This document shows, piece after piece, positions 1-6,635 of a stretch of 14,564 bases of DNA. Numbering within the stretch: position 1 is the stretch's first letter; every line of letters starts with the position of its first letter. Below the pieces are notes generated by a model that had not been told where the DNA came from, did no database searches, and saw only the letters and a list, made by a program, of their open reading frames with translations. The stretch covers positions 1-14,564 of the forward strand of contig CAIQIL010000164.1 in NCBI GenBank assembly GCA_903871865.1, written 5' to 3'. Made by a program: the position numbers and the translations under genes. The stretch comes from an uncultured Burkholderiales bacterium. Its GTDB lineage: Bacteria > Pseudomonadota > Gammaproteobacteria > Burkholderiales > Burkholderiaceae_C.

Positions 1-322
1 CGGACAAGGCCCCCAGCGGGTTGTGTCCGATGCCTTGCCACCGGCCTTTCAGGTAGGCCCACAGGGCACCAGGGCCGGGCAGGAACTGCGCGAAGCGCGC
101 CGTCTCCGATCCCAGAACCCCCCAGGCCAGGCGGAAGGCGATCAGGCCCACGATGGCGACGCCAGCGCGGCCGTGCCAGACCATCCATTCACCGCCCAGC
201 AGGCCGGTGGCGATGGCCGCAGCCACGGCGGCCAGCAGCAACCAGTGGAAGGCCCGCAGGGGGGCATCCCAGACGCGCACCCGGTGGGTGAGCGCGTCAC
301 CGGACAGGGCGCTGCGGCTCAT
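1..322 (-). CDS. Cytochrome b561-type membrane protein, 5' part only
   Basis: The first 107 codons of a gene whose 3' end lies beyond the left edge of the window. The visible protein starts with a short cytoplasmic stretch, then VRVWDAPLRAFHW, which is the typical entry into helix 1 of bacterial cytochrome b561 / Ni-Fe-hydrogenase b-type subunits, with a likely haem-ligand His near residue 26. Helix 1 (about 27-44) is followed by a WHGRAG segment (His near 50) and helix 2 (about 53-70), and then a loop with GIGHNPLGALS, also common in this family. Members are inner-membrane dihaem proteins that pass electrons between the quinone pool and soluble periplasmic or secreted cytochromes. The ATG overlaps the TGA of the upstream rhodanese-like gene (ATGA, 319-322), so translation is probably coupled and the gene belongs to the leftward operon. 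The family is fairly secure; the electron partner is inference, though the c-type cytochromes of the facing operon are obvious candidates. Confidence 0.8.
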   Translation of the reverse strand, partial: MSRSALSGDALTHRVRVWDAPLRAFHWLLLAAVAAAIATGLLGGEWMVWHGRAGVAIVGLIAFRLAWGVLGSETARFAQFLPGPGALWAYLKGRWQGIGHNPLGALS

Positions 323-861
323 CGCGAGGCGGCGGGGCCGGCAGCGGGAACCGTGGCCGCCAGGGTGGCTGCCGGGGTGGTTGCCGAAGTGGCCGGTGCA
401 GGCGGCGGCGTGATCTTGGCAATGCTGCCCCCGGCTTCGGCGTAGTCCAGCGAACCGACGGCGCCGGCCACCTTGTAGCCCTTGCTGCTCAGCAGGTCAC
501 CGGCAGCGCCGGCGCGGTGGGCGCGGTTGGAGACGGTCAGGATCACGCGGTCCTTGGGGATGTACGCCAGCGCCTCGGGCAGGTCCTTGATCTGCACGCT
601 GAGGTAGACAGGGAAGCTGCCGTTCTTGGTGAGTTCGTCCGGGCGGCGCACGTCGATGATCAGCAGCTTCTTGGGGTTGCCCAGCAGCTTGTCCACGTCG
701 TTGCGGCTGAGTTGCTGGGTCTTGTAGGTCCAGGGCGGTGCCACATAGGCGCTGGCCGAGGCCGCTGTGGCGGCGGCAGCAGGCGCGTTCTGCGCCATGG
801 CGGGCAGGCTCAGCACGGCGGTGGACAGCAGGGCGATGGCGGTGTGTTGGAAACGTTGCAT
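319..861 (-). CDS. Exported rhodanese-like protein lacking the catalytic cysteine
   Basis: A 180-residue protein with a Sec signal peptide (cleavage near AMA-Q, residues 21-24), a rhodanese fold at about 52-148 and an Ala/Pro/Thr-rich tail from about 151. Rhodanese signs are LLIIDVRRPDEL (67-77), the segment RVILTVSNRAHRAGAAGDLL (105-124), where active rhodaneses have the Cys-x4-Arg loop, and the closing GYKVAGAVGSLDYAEAGG. The catalytic Cys position is Ser111, with the loop Arg retained at 116, and there is no cysteine anywhere in the protein. Sulfur transfer by the usual persulfide route is therefore not possible; a binding or scaffold role is more likely. It lies 74 bases after the ABC ATPase stop and overlaps the cytochrome b561 gene by 4 bases. 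No strong ribosome-binding site precedes the ATG. The fold assignment is good; the role is unknown. Confidence 0.82.
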   Translation of the reverse strand: MQRFQHTAIALLSTAVLSLPAMAQNAPAAAATAASASAYVAPPWTYKTQQLSRNDVDKLLGNPKKLLIIDVRRPDELTKNGSFPVYLSVQIKDLPEALAYIPKDRVILTVSNRAHRAGAAGDLLSSKGYKVAGAVGSLDYAEAGGSIAKITPPPAPATSATTPAATLAATVPAAGPAASR

Positions 862-880
862 GGTGTCGGAGAAGAAAAGG

Positions 881-915
881 ACAGCGAAGTGATGACAGCG
901 AAAGAAGTGACAGCG
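881..915. repeat. Three spaced ACAGCG repeats between ATPase and rhodanese genes
   Basis: In the 74-base gap between the ATPase stop and the rhodanese-like start, ACAGCG occurs at 881-886, 895-900 and 910-915, spaced 14 and 15 bases apart. The first two copies continue as GAAGTG-like or GAAAGAAGTG sequence, so this is an imperfect tandem repeat of about 14 bases. It could be simple slippage of purine-rich spacer DNA or an iterated binding site. Nothing else in the gap resembles a promoter or terminator. Confidence 0.5.
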
Positions 916-935
916 TCAGAGCGTGCAAATGAGCC

Positions 936-1748
936 TCAAGCGGCCAGCGGGTCGCTGGAGCGCTCCAGCCGTTCCGCCACCGTGGCGTGGTTGATTTCGT
1001 GGTTGAACTCGCTGAGCACGTCGTCCTTGATGGCAACGAACTCGGCGCTGGCGCGGTCGCGCGGGCGGGCCAGGGGCACATCGACGATGCGCTTGATGCG
1101 GCCAGGGCGGGGCTCCATCACCACGATGCGGTCGCCCAGGTAAACGGCTTCTTCCACGTCGTGGGTCACCAGGATGGCGGTGATGCCCTCGGCCTGCCAG
1201 ATGCGCTGCAGTTCCTGCTGCAGGCGGGTGCGGGTCAAGGCGTCGAGGGCGCCGAAGGGCTCGTCGAGCAGCAGCACCTCGGGTCGATTGACCAGGGCAC
1301 GTGCGATGGCGACGCGTTGCGACATGCCGCCCGAGAGCTGGTAGGGGTAGGCCGTCTCGAAGCCCTTGAGGCCCACGAGCGCGATGTGCTCCTTGACGCT
1401 GCGGTCCTTCTCGGAGGGCGTGCCAGGCGCGTTCAGCAGGCCGAGCGCGACGTTCTGCTCGACGTTCAGCCAGGGGAAGAGGCGGTGCTCCTGGAAGACG
1501 ATGCCGCGCTCCAGGCTGGTGCCCTGGATGGGCTTGCCGTCAAGCAGCAGCTTGCCGCTGTAACCCGAATCCAGCCCGATCAGCAAGCGCAGCAAGGTGG
1601 ACTTGCCGCAGCCGCTGGCGCCGACGATGCTGATGAACTCGCCCGGCCGGATCGAGAGGTTGATGTCTTGCAGCACCTTCAAGGGCTCGCCCTTGACCTC
1701 GTACTGCTTGTGGAGTTGTTGGATGTCGATGGTGCCTGCGTGAGACAT
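936..1748 (-). CDS. ABC transporter ATPase, SsuB/TauB/NrtD type
   Basis: A 270-residue nucleotide-binding subunit that powers the import transporter encoded by the three genes upstream. All motifs are intact: Walker [10 protein letters not shown] (43-51), Q-loop Gln86 in [10 protein letters not shown], signature LSGGMSQ (138-144), Walker B LLLDEP (159-164) and the switch His196 in LVTHDVEEA. The segments [17 protein letters not shown] and [12 protein letters not shown] are characteristic of the aliphatic sulfonate / taurine / nitrate group of importers. The start chosen is the ATG at 1748, because an AGGAG site precedes it and the family N-terminus (a beta strand with the aromatic A-loop Tyr16) fits. 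An open frame continues upstream to 1922 but only by running through the neighbouring permease gene. The gap to the permease is 46 bases. Function is clear; substrate cannot be read from the ATPase. Confidence 0.95.
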   Translation of the reverse strand: MSHAGTIDIQQLHKQYEVKGEPLKVLQDINLSIRPGEFISIVGASGCGKSTLLRLLIGLDSGYSGKLLLDGKPIQGTSLERGIVFQEHRLFPWLNVEQNVALGLLNAPGTPSEKDRSVKEHIALVGLKGFETAYPYQLSGGMSQRVAIARALVNRPEVLLLDEPFGALDALTRTRLQQELQRIWQAEGITAILVTHDVEEAVYLGDRIVVMEPRPGRIKRIVDVPLARPRDRASAEFVAIKDDVLSEFNHEINHATVAERLERSSDPLAA

Positions 1749-1794
1749 GAGAGGCTCCTGGTGAAAAACGGTGCGTGACAGAAAAGAGGCCAGC

Positions 1795-2589
1795 TCAGCG
1801 GCGTTGTGGTGCACGCCAGTGCAGCAAGCGGGCTTCGGCCAGGTTGGCCAGGCGGTTGAACAGCACGCCGACGGTGCCGATGGCCAGCAGGCCGAAGAGG
1901 ATGAGCTCGACGTTGAAAGCACTGCGGCCCTTGAAGACGATGTTGCCGATGCCGTGACCGTCGTTGACCAGCAGGAACTCTGCGCCGATGGTGGCCAGCC
2001 AGGCGTAGATCAGGCCCAGCCGCAGCCCGCCCAGGATTTGCGGCGCGGCTGCTGGCCAGACCAGACGGCGCAGCGTTTGCCACGGCGTGAAGCGGTAGAC
2101 CCGCGCCACCTCGGCATGTGCCTGCGTCACGCCCTTGACGCCTTCGATCGTGCCCAGCACGACCGGGTAAAACGCCGAGAACGCGATGAAGATGACCTTG
2201 GCCGCATCGCCCGTGCCCAGGATGGCCGACAGCAGTGGCAGCCAGGCGAACAGCGAGATCTGGCGCAGGGTGTGGAAGGTCGGTCCGATGAGCTTGTCGG
2301 CCAGCCTGGACACGCCGATGAGCGTGCCCACGGCCACGCCGGTCAGCGCGCCGATGGCGAAGCCCGACAGGTCGCGCCACAGGCTCTGCGCCATGCCTGC
2401 GTAGAACGAGGCCTGCTGCAGTTCGTGGATGGCAGTGACCACCACGCCTTGCGGCGGCACGATCAGGCGGGTGTTGACCCAGTGCAGCTGGGTGGCGGTG
2501 AACCACAGGGCGATGAAGGTGGTGGGCAGCACCCATCCTCGCCAAGGGCGCCAGTCGAAGCGGGGGGGGCGGTGGGTGGTGTGGGGCAT
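1795..2589 (-). CDS. ABC transporter permease (SsuC/TauC-like), second of two
   Basis: A 264-residue inner-membrane protein of the BPD_transp_1 family. It has a hydrophobic first segment near 19-38, followed by core segments near 74-95, 113-130, 132-150, 188-208 and 228-246. The EAA loop, which docks to the ATPase, is at about 157-190 with the shape AHAEVARVYRFTPWQTLRR, then PAAAPQILGGLR. This is the pattern of sulfonate/taurine/nitrate permeases. The ATG at 2589 lies 23 bases after the stop of the other permease; the Shine-Dalgarno sequence is weak, which suggests reliance on coupling with the upstream gene. Its EAA region is clearly related to, but different from, that of the neighbouring permease, so the two probably form a heterodimeric channel. 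Confidence 0.93.
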   Translation of the reverse strand: MPHTTHRPPRFDWRPWRGWVLPTTFIALWFTATQLHWVNTRLIVPPQGVVVTAIHELQQASFYAGMAQSLWRDLSGFAIGALTGVAVGTLIGVSRLADKLIGPTFHTLRQISLFAWLPLLSAILGTGDAAKVIFIAFSAFYPVVLGTIEGVKGVTQAHAEVARVYRFTPWQTLRRLVWPAAAPQILGGLRLGLIYAWLATIGAEFLLVNDGHGIGNIVFKGRSAFNVELILFGLLAIGTVGVLFNRLANLAEARLLHWRAPQRR

Positions 2590-2612
2590 GGTCTGTGCGG
2601 TCGTGAGGGCGA

Positions 2613-3527
2613 TCAGAAAGCGTTGCGGCGCCAGCCTTGCAGGCGGGACTCGATCAGGCGCAGGGCCAGCTCGATCACGATGCCCAGCACCCCGATGGCC
2701 AGCATCGAGACGATGACCATGTCGATCTGGCTGAGCGAGCGGCTGTAGGACATGAAGAAGCCCAGGCCCTCGCTGGAAGACAGCAGCTCCACGAAGATGG
2801 TGGTCAGCCAGGCCTGCATGACGCCTTGGCGCAGGCCGGTGAACAGCGCGGGCGTGGTGGCCGGCAGCACGATGCGGGTCAGGGTCTGCCAGGCACCGAA
2901 CTGGTACACGCGGCCCACCTCCAGCAGCGCGCCCGGGATGTTGGCGATGCCGTTGAGCGTGCTCAGCGCCACGGGCACCACCACGGCGATCGAAATCGCC
3001 GACAGCTTCAGCCCCTCATCGATGCCGATGAAGATGATCAACAGCGGGATCCAGCCCAGCACGGGCAACTGGGCCAGGGCGTTGAAGCTCGGGAAGACAT
3101 AGGCCCTCACGCGCTCCGACAGGCCCAAGGCAAAGCCCAGCAGCAGGCCGAAGCCGCCGCCGATCAGCAAGCTCAGGGCGGCACGCCGGGCGCTGTGCCC
3201 GATGTGGCCCTGCAACTCGCCGCTGTCCCACACGATGCCGAAGGATTCCCACACGAAGGCCGGCGAGGGCAGGATCTGCTCTGCGATCCAGTGACGGTCG
3301 GCGGCCGTCCACCACAGACCGAAGAACAGCGCCGGCAGGATCAGGCCCAGGGCCGCGTTCCCGAGGGAGGTCGCCAGCCAGGCCGTGACGTCGGCGATGC
3401 GTTGCCGCCAGGCCTTGGCCGAAGCCGGTGCCGCCTGTGGCAGGGGAAAGCGCCGTTGGAGCGGCAGCGCAGACGCTGCTGCGGGCTCTGGCGGAAAGAT
3501 CGCGATGTCGTCGCTGGACACGGCCAT
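2613..3527 (-). CDS. ABC transporter permease (SsuC/TauC-like), first of two
   Basis: A 304-residue inner-membrane permease with a roughly 45-residue Pro/Ala-rich cytoplasmic N-terminal extension. A first membrane segment follows near 57-75, then core segments near 117-137, 150-170, 174-192, 236-250 and 270-288. The EAA loop is at about 198-233 (ALLEVGRVYQFGAWQTLTR, then PATTPALFTGLR). The ATG at 3527 is preceded by AGGAG at a 9-base spacing. SsuABC and TauABC normally use one permease gene as a homodimer; here a second, diverged permease follows 23 bases later, so a heteromeric channel or a duplication is indicated. Family secure, substrate not. Confidence 0.93.
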   Translation of the reverse strand: MAVSSDDIAIFPPEPAAASALPLQRRFPLPQAAPASAKAWRQRIADVTAWLATSLGNAALGLILPALFFGLWWTAADRHWIAEQILPSPAFVWESFGIVWDSGELQGHIGHSARRAALSLLIGGGFGLLLGFALGLSERVRAYVFPSFNALAQLPVLGWIPLLIIFIGIDEGLKLSAISIAVVVPVALSTLNGIANIPGALLEVGRVYQFGAWQTLTRIVLPATTPALFTGLRQGVMQAWLTTIFVELLSSSEGLGFFMSYSRSLSQIDMVIVSMLAIGVLGIVIELALRLIESRLQGWRRNAF

Positions 3528-3554
3528 GGTGGGAATCTCCTGGGAACGAGGGAA

Positions 3555-4649
3555 TCAGGTGCGGGTGTACTTGCCGCTGGCGTCCTGGGTGGGCCAGTAC
3601 GTCTCCAGCTTCTGCTCGCGCAGCGCGTGGTTCAGGTACTTGGGCTCGACCCAGCCTTCCAGGCTCACCTCACGGCGAGACAAGCGGAAGCTCTTGATTT
3701 CATCGATGGAGCGCTGGATGGACGCCAGGTAGTACTCGTCCAGCAGCGGGTTCTGGCGGGTGCGCAAGTCCTTGACGCGGTCCCAGACCTGCTTGTTGTC
3801 GATGTAGGCGTTGACGCCAGAGCGTGTCCACCACTGGTATTGCGTCTCGCGGTTGGCGTCCAGCGTGCTCCAGTGGGCTCGCTTCACCACGCGGTTGACG
3901 ATGCGCTGCACCAGGTCTGGGTGCTTCTGCTCGAAGGCTTCGCTGACCCACACCGAGCCCGGGCGGTTGACTTCCTTTTCGTCGTAGAGCGACACCAGCT
4001 GTTTGGCCACACCGCGCGCCTCCAGGCCGAACGGCGTTTCGATCGCGCCCGCGATGTCACCGGTGGCCAGCGAGGCCACCCGGTCGTCGCGGATCTGGCT
4101 GATGATGCGGAACTCCTTCTCAGGTTCCTTGTAGCCGTACTTCGCCAGGAAGCGGTACATCGAGAGCTGTCCAGCCGTGCCCTTTTGCACCGACAGCGTC
4201 TTGCCCTTGAGGTCGTCCACCGACTTGGCATTCGACGAGGCAGGGGTCACGAAGAACACGTCTCCGCCGCGGCTCGACGACAGCAAAATCTTGTGCTTGA
4301 GGCCGGTGGAGCGGCCCACGATCAGTGGCAAATCACCGTGGCCAAAGCAGAAGTCCAGCAAGCCGTTGGCATAGGCCTCGTTCAAAGCCGGGCCAGCGCC
4401 CACGTAGTACTTCCATTCGATCTTGATGCCGTCGGCAGCGAACTCCTGCTCCAGGTCGCCGCCGAACACAACGTTGGACGTGAACCCGGTGGAGGGCAGG
4501 GGGCGGCCGCCTGTGCCTGCACCTGGGAAGCCGATGCGGATGGTGGTGGGCTTGGCGGATTGGGCACGGGCGGTGCCGCAAGACAGGCCGATCAGGGCGG
4601 GAGCAGCCAGGCCGGAAGTCAGGATGGCGTTGAAGGAACGGCGTTTCAT
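3555..4649 (-). CDS. Periplasmic substrate-binding protein, SsuA/TauA/NMT1-like
   Basis: A 364-residue solute-binding protein that would capture the transported compound in the periplasm and deliver it to the two permeases. The N-terminus KRRSFNAIL, followed by a hydrophobic stretch and cleavage near ARA-Q (residues 27-30), may be a Tat or a Sec signal. The mature part shows features of sulfonate-type binding proteins: TIRIGFPGAG, the ligand-loop region GAGPALNEAYANGLLDFCFG (84-103), the segment VDDLKGKTLSVQKGTAG (144-160) and a late ETPFGLEA segment where the second domain closes. An AGGAG site lies about 11 bases before the ATG. It sits 40 bases after the porin. The closest known substrates of this family are sulfonates, sulfate esters, taurine and nitrate, but several paralogues bind aromatic or pyrimidine compounds, so organosulfur uptake is only the best guess. 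Confidence 0.88.
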   Translation of the reverse strand: MKRRSFNAILTSGLAAPALIGLSCGTARAQSAKPTTIRIGFPGAGTGGRPLPSTGFTSNVVFGGDLEQEFAADGIKIEWKYYVGAGPALNEAYANGLLDFCFGHGDLPLIVGRSTGLKHKILLSSSRGGDVFFVTPASSNAKSVDDLKGKTLSVQKGTAGQLSMYRFLAKYGYKEPEKEFRIISQIRDDRVASLATGDIAGAIETPFGLEARGVAKQLVSLYDEKEVNRPGSVWVSEAFEQKHPDLVQRIVNRVVKRAHWSTLDANRETQYQWWTRSGVNAYIDNKQVWDRVKDLRTRQNPLLDEYYLASIQRSIDEIKSFRLSRREVSLEGWVEPKYLNHALREQKLETYWPTQDASGKYTRT

Positions 4650-4689
4650 TTTGAGTGGGACTCCTGTGTGGATGGGTCTGAACCGTGGG

Positions 4690-6219
4690 TCAGAAACCGG
4701 CTTGGAACTGGGCTTGCACCCCGTTGGCGCGCTTGGGCAGCGTGGTGGTGTTCGCCGCCAGCACGCCTGTGGCCACCTGGTTGCGGTCTTTGAAGTAGTT
4801 GATCTGGAAGCGGGTTGTCTCAGCGAAGAAGACGTTCAGGCCCAGCGTCGTGCGGAACTGGCGGTCTTGCGTGGAGGTGCTGACCCGGTTCGGGTCAAAG
4901 GTGTCCAGGCGCAGGAAGGCCTGGTAAGACTTCGGCCAGAAGTCGTCGTATTTGCCCTGCTGCTTCGAGCTGTTGAGGAACTGCTCGCCCCAGGTGTAGC
5001 CAAAGTTGATGTATTGGCCGACGCCGCGCTTGTAGCCGTCCGGGTTGACTCGCAGGTTGGCGGTCTGGGGCGCGATCTCGGTTTTGCCGTAGGCCCATTC
5101 GTATGCGATGGAGAAAGGCAGGTGCGTCCAGTTCACGTCGAAGCCAAGGACCTGCTGCTGTCCATAGACACCCGTGACCGCCGTGGTGCTGGCCGTGGCG
5201 ATGGTCGGGAGGCGCTTGTAGTAGGAGGCGCCCAGTTGCAGCTGCCGCAGCCAGCTGGTGTAGTCCACGGGCAGGGTGAAGGTGGCGCGCGCAATCCAGT
5301 CGCGGCGTGAGTTGTTGTCGTTCTTGTTGGGACCATTGCCGTTGAAGAAACCCACGGCGTAGCCGAACAGGGGCGCGCGGTAGTTGTTGGTGTAGTCGAC
5401 GTAGGGGTCGTAGTCGCCTTGCGCCACCAAGCCGATTTGGCGTGTGCCCAGGTCCAGGCCGTTCACGAACAAAGCGCTGTTGATGACCGCACGCACTTCC
5501 GGGTCGATGGCAGGCGCATCCAGACCGAAGGGAACCGCTTGCTGGCCCAACTGGACAACGCCTTTGCGGTCTTCCAGGTTGCCGCTGTTGGGCTCGTAGC
5601 TGTAAGCAATGAAGACGTCGGTCAGGTTGACCTGCGAGTTCGAGGTGGCGTTGGTGCCGGTGGGGTTGGCGCCCAGGCCGAACTTGTAGGTCAGGTTCTT
5701 GCCCTCGGCGTAGTCGCGGTAGAGCGTGCCGGTGAAGTTCAGGGTGGCCGTGGGTGCGCGAAAGCCGTTCTTTCTGACCTCACCTGGGGTGGTCGCGGAT
5801 GCGGCGGTGGTCTGTGAGTCACCGGGCTGGAAGCCAGGCGTGCGCTTGTCGTAGCCCAACACGATGTTGCCCGTGATCTTGGTGTTGCGCGTCACGCTCG
5901 GGATGTTGCGTTCCTGAAGCCGGGACTGGTCGTACTTGTAGTTCTCCAGGTCCGAGCGCAGCCCCTGGATGTCTGCCTTGGTGGCCGACGTGCGTGCATC
6001 GACGCTTTCCTGGCTCTCGCCCTCGGCAGGCGCGGCAGGTGCAGCCTGGCTGGTGGGGGCTTGCTTGATCAGGCCGCGCAGTTCGTCGAGTTGGCGACGA
6101 AGTTCTTCCACGGTGTTCTTGAGCGCCTGGACTTCGCTGTTGGACTGGGCCTGGGCGGTGACGCTGCTCAGCGCGATCAGCGCGGCGATGGCCACCTGTG
6201 TTTTTTTCTGAAAGGGCAC
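4690..6219 (-). CDS. Outer-membrane porin with N-terminal coiled coil (OprO/OprP-like)
   Basis: A 509-residue outer-membrane protein if started at GTG 6219. It has a Sec signal peptide (hydrophobic core then TAQA-Q, cleavage near residue 24), a heptad-patterned stretch at about 27-53 (EVQALKNTVEELRRQLDEL) predicted to be a trimeric coiled coil, an Ala/Pro linker, a second helical stretch at about 75-103, and a beta-barrel from about 115 to the end, closing in the terminal Phe expected by the barrel assembly machinery. Segments such as FGYAVGFFNGNGPN and RDWIARATF resemble phosphate/pyrophosphate-selective and DcaP-like porins, which pass anions and dicarboxylates. The GTG at 6219 is preferred over TTG at 6267 because AGGAG stands 8 bases before it and because the TTG lies upstream of the predicted transcription start. 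First gene of the leftward operon; it probably gives the ABC substrate its way through the outer membrane. Confidence 0.88.
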   Translation of the reverse strand: MPFQKKTQVAIAALIALSSVTAQAQSNSEVQALKNTVEELRRQLDELRGLIKQAPTSQAAPAAPAEGESQESVDARTSATKADIQGLRSDLENYKYDQSRLQERNIPSVTRNTKITGNIVLGYDKRTPGFQPGDSQTTAASATTPGEVRKNGFRAPTATLNFTGTLYRDYAEGKNLTYKFGLGANPTGTNATSNSQVNLTDVFIAYSYEPNSGNLEDRKGVVQLGQQAVPFGLDAPAIDPEVRAVINSALFVNGLDLGTRQIGLVAQGDYDPYVDYTNNYRAPLFGYAVGFFNGNGPNKNDNNSRRDWIARATFTLPVDYTSWLRQLQLGASYYKRLPTIATASTTAVTGVYGQQQVLGFDVNWTHLPFSIAYEWAYGKTEIAPQTANLRVNPDGYKRGVGQYINFGYTWGEQFLNSSKQQGKYDDFWPKSYQAFLRLDTFDPNRVSTSTQDRQFRTTLGLNVFFAETTRFQINYFKDRNQVATGVLAANTTTLPKRANGVQAQFQAGF

Positions 6220-6227
6220 CTTGATGA

Positions 6228-6232
6228 CTCCT
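6228..6232 (-). promoter_or_regulatory. Ribosome-binding site deciding the porin start
   Basis: AGGAG on the minus strand, 8 bases before the GTG at 6219. The alternative TTG at 6267 has no comparable site, so this sequence fixes the porin N-terminus as MPFQKKTQVA. Confidence 0.75.
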
Positions 6233-6273
6233 GTGTCGATGGCTGTCTGGAATTTTTGAGAATCCAATCTATT

Positions 6274-6289
6274 GCAGGGTTTGTGCCAG
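6274..6289 (-). promoter_or_regulatory. Sigma-54 (-24/-12) promoter of the porin / ABC transporter operon
   Basis: Minus strand reads CTGGCACAAACCCTGC followed by AAT. Compared with the consensus YTGGCACG-N4-TTGCW, it keeps Y, TGGCAC, TGC and W, and has the required GG-N10-GC spacing; only the base after GGCAC and the first T of TTGC differ. Transcription would start near 6262, giving a leader of about 42 bases to the porin GTG at 6219. Confidence 0.72.
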
Positions 6290-6431
6290 CCGGTTTCAGG
6301 GGAAATTCAAGGGTTTGGAGTGCCTTGTGTTGATTTATGCAAAGCACCTTGTTGATTTTTCAGCAGCCCATGTGTTGAGGATTCAACTTCGCCGTGGATC
6401 GGACGCCTTTCATGGTCTCCATGCGTGAATC

Positions 6432-6445
6432 TCATGTGCACATGA
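6432..6445. promoter_or_regulatory. Perfect 14-bp palindrome, candidate enhancer (UAS)
   Basis: TCATGTGCACATGA equals its own reverse complement. It is centred about 103 bases upstream of the predicted plus-strand transcription start and about 177 bases upstream of the predicted minus-strand start, distances usual for sigma-54 activator sites. It matches no named regulator consensus that I can recall with confidence. Confidence 0.5.
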
Positions 6446-6465
6446 TGTTGGTAAATAAGCTTTTT

Positions 6466-6478
6466 AATCAATGACTTG
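6466..6478 (+). promoter_or_regulatory. Integration host factor (IHF) site
   Basis: AATCAATGACTTG matches WATCAANNNNTTR at every defined position, and an A/T-rich run lies just upstream, as in strong IHF sites. It sits between the palindrome and the plus-strand -24/-12 promoter, where IHF bending would bring a bound activator to the sigma-54 polymerase. Confidence 0.6.
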
Positions 6479-6514
6479 CGATCTTTGTTGGGTGGCGATG
6501 AATCCATGCGTGAA

Positions 6515-6530
6515 TTGGCACAGCATTTGC
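6515..6530 (+). promoter_or_regulatory. Sigma-54 (-24/-12) promoter of the DUF1549/DUF1501 cytochrome operon
   Basis: TTGGCACAGCATTTGC (6515-6530) fits YTGGCACG-N4-TTGC with only the G after GGCAC replaced by A, and has the invariant GG (6517-6518) and GC (6529-6530) ten bases apart. Transcription would begin near 6541, giving a leader of about 130 bases before the ATG at 6673. Confidence 0.75.
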
Positions 6531-6635
6531 GTTTGCCTGACCCTGCATCCGATGCGTCCAGGCAGTTTGAGTGCCGTTGCCAAGAGGTGTCGGGCCGGGT
6601 TTTGGTTATTTGATATATCCCAGGAAAGCAAGCAA

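Larger units (their letters stand above)
6418..6515 (+). repeat. 13-bp direct repeat flanking the enhancer/IHF segment
   Basis: TCCATGCGTGAAT occurs exactly at 6418-6430 and 6503-6515. The first copy abuts the 14-bp palindrome; the second runs into the -24 element of the plus-strand promoter. The interval of 85 bases is close to eight helical turns, so both copies would face the same side of the DNA. A regulator-binding role is possible but unproven. Confidence 0.6.

Noticed and set aside
1749..1922. 58-residue N-terminal extension of the ABC ATPase
   Set aside because: It runs through the end of the neighbouring permease gene in another frame, is serine/alanine-rich junk, and the ATG at 1748 has AGGAG in front.
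2637..4793. Plus-strand open frame of 718 codons opposite the permease and binding-protein genes
   Set aside because: Gln/Ala/Gly/Val-rich translation with no family pattern; it is the antisense shadow of high-GC codon use in well-recognised minus-strand genes.
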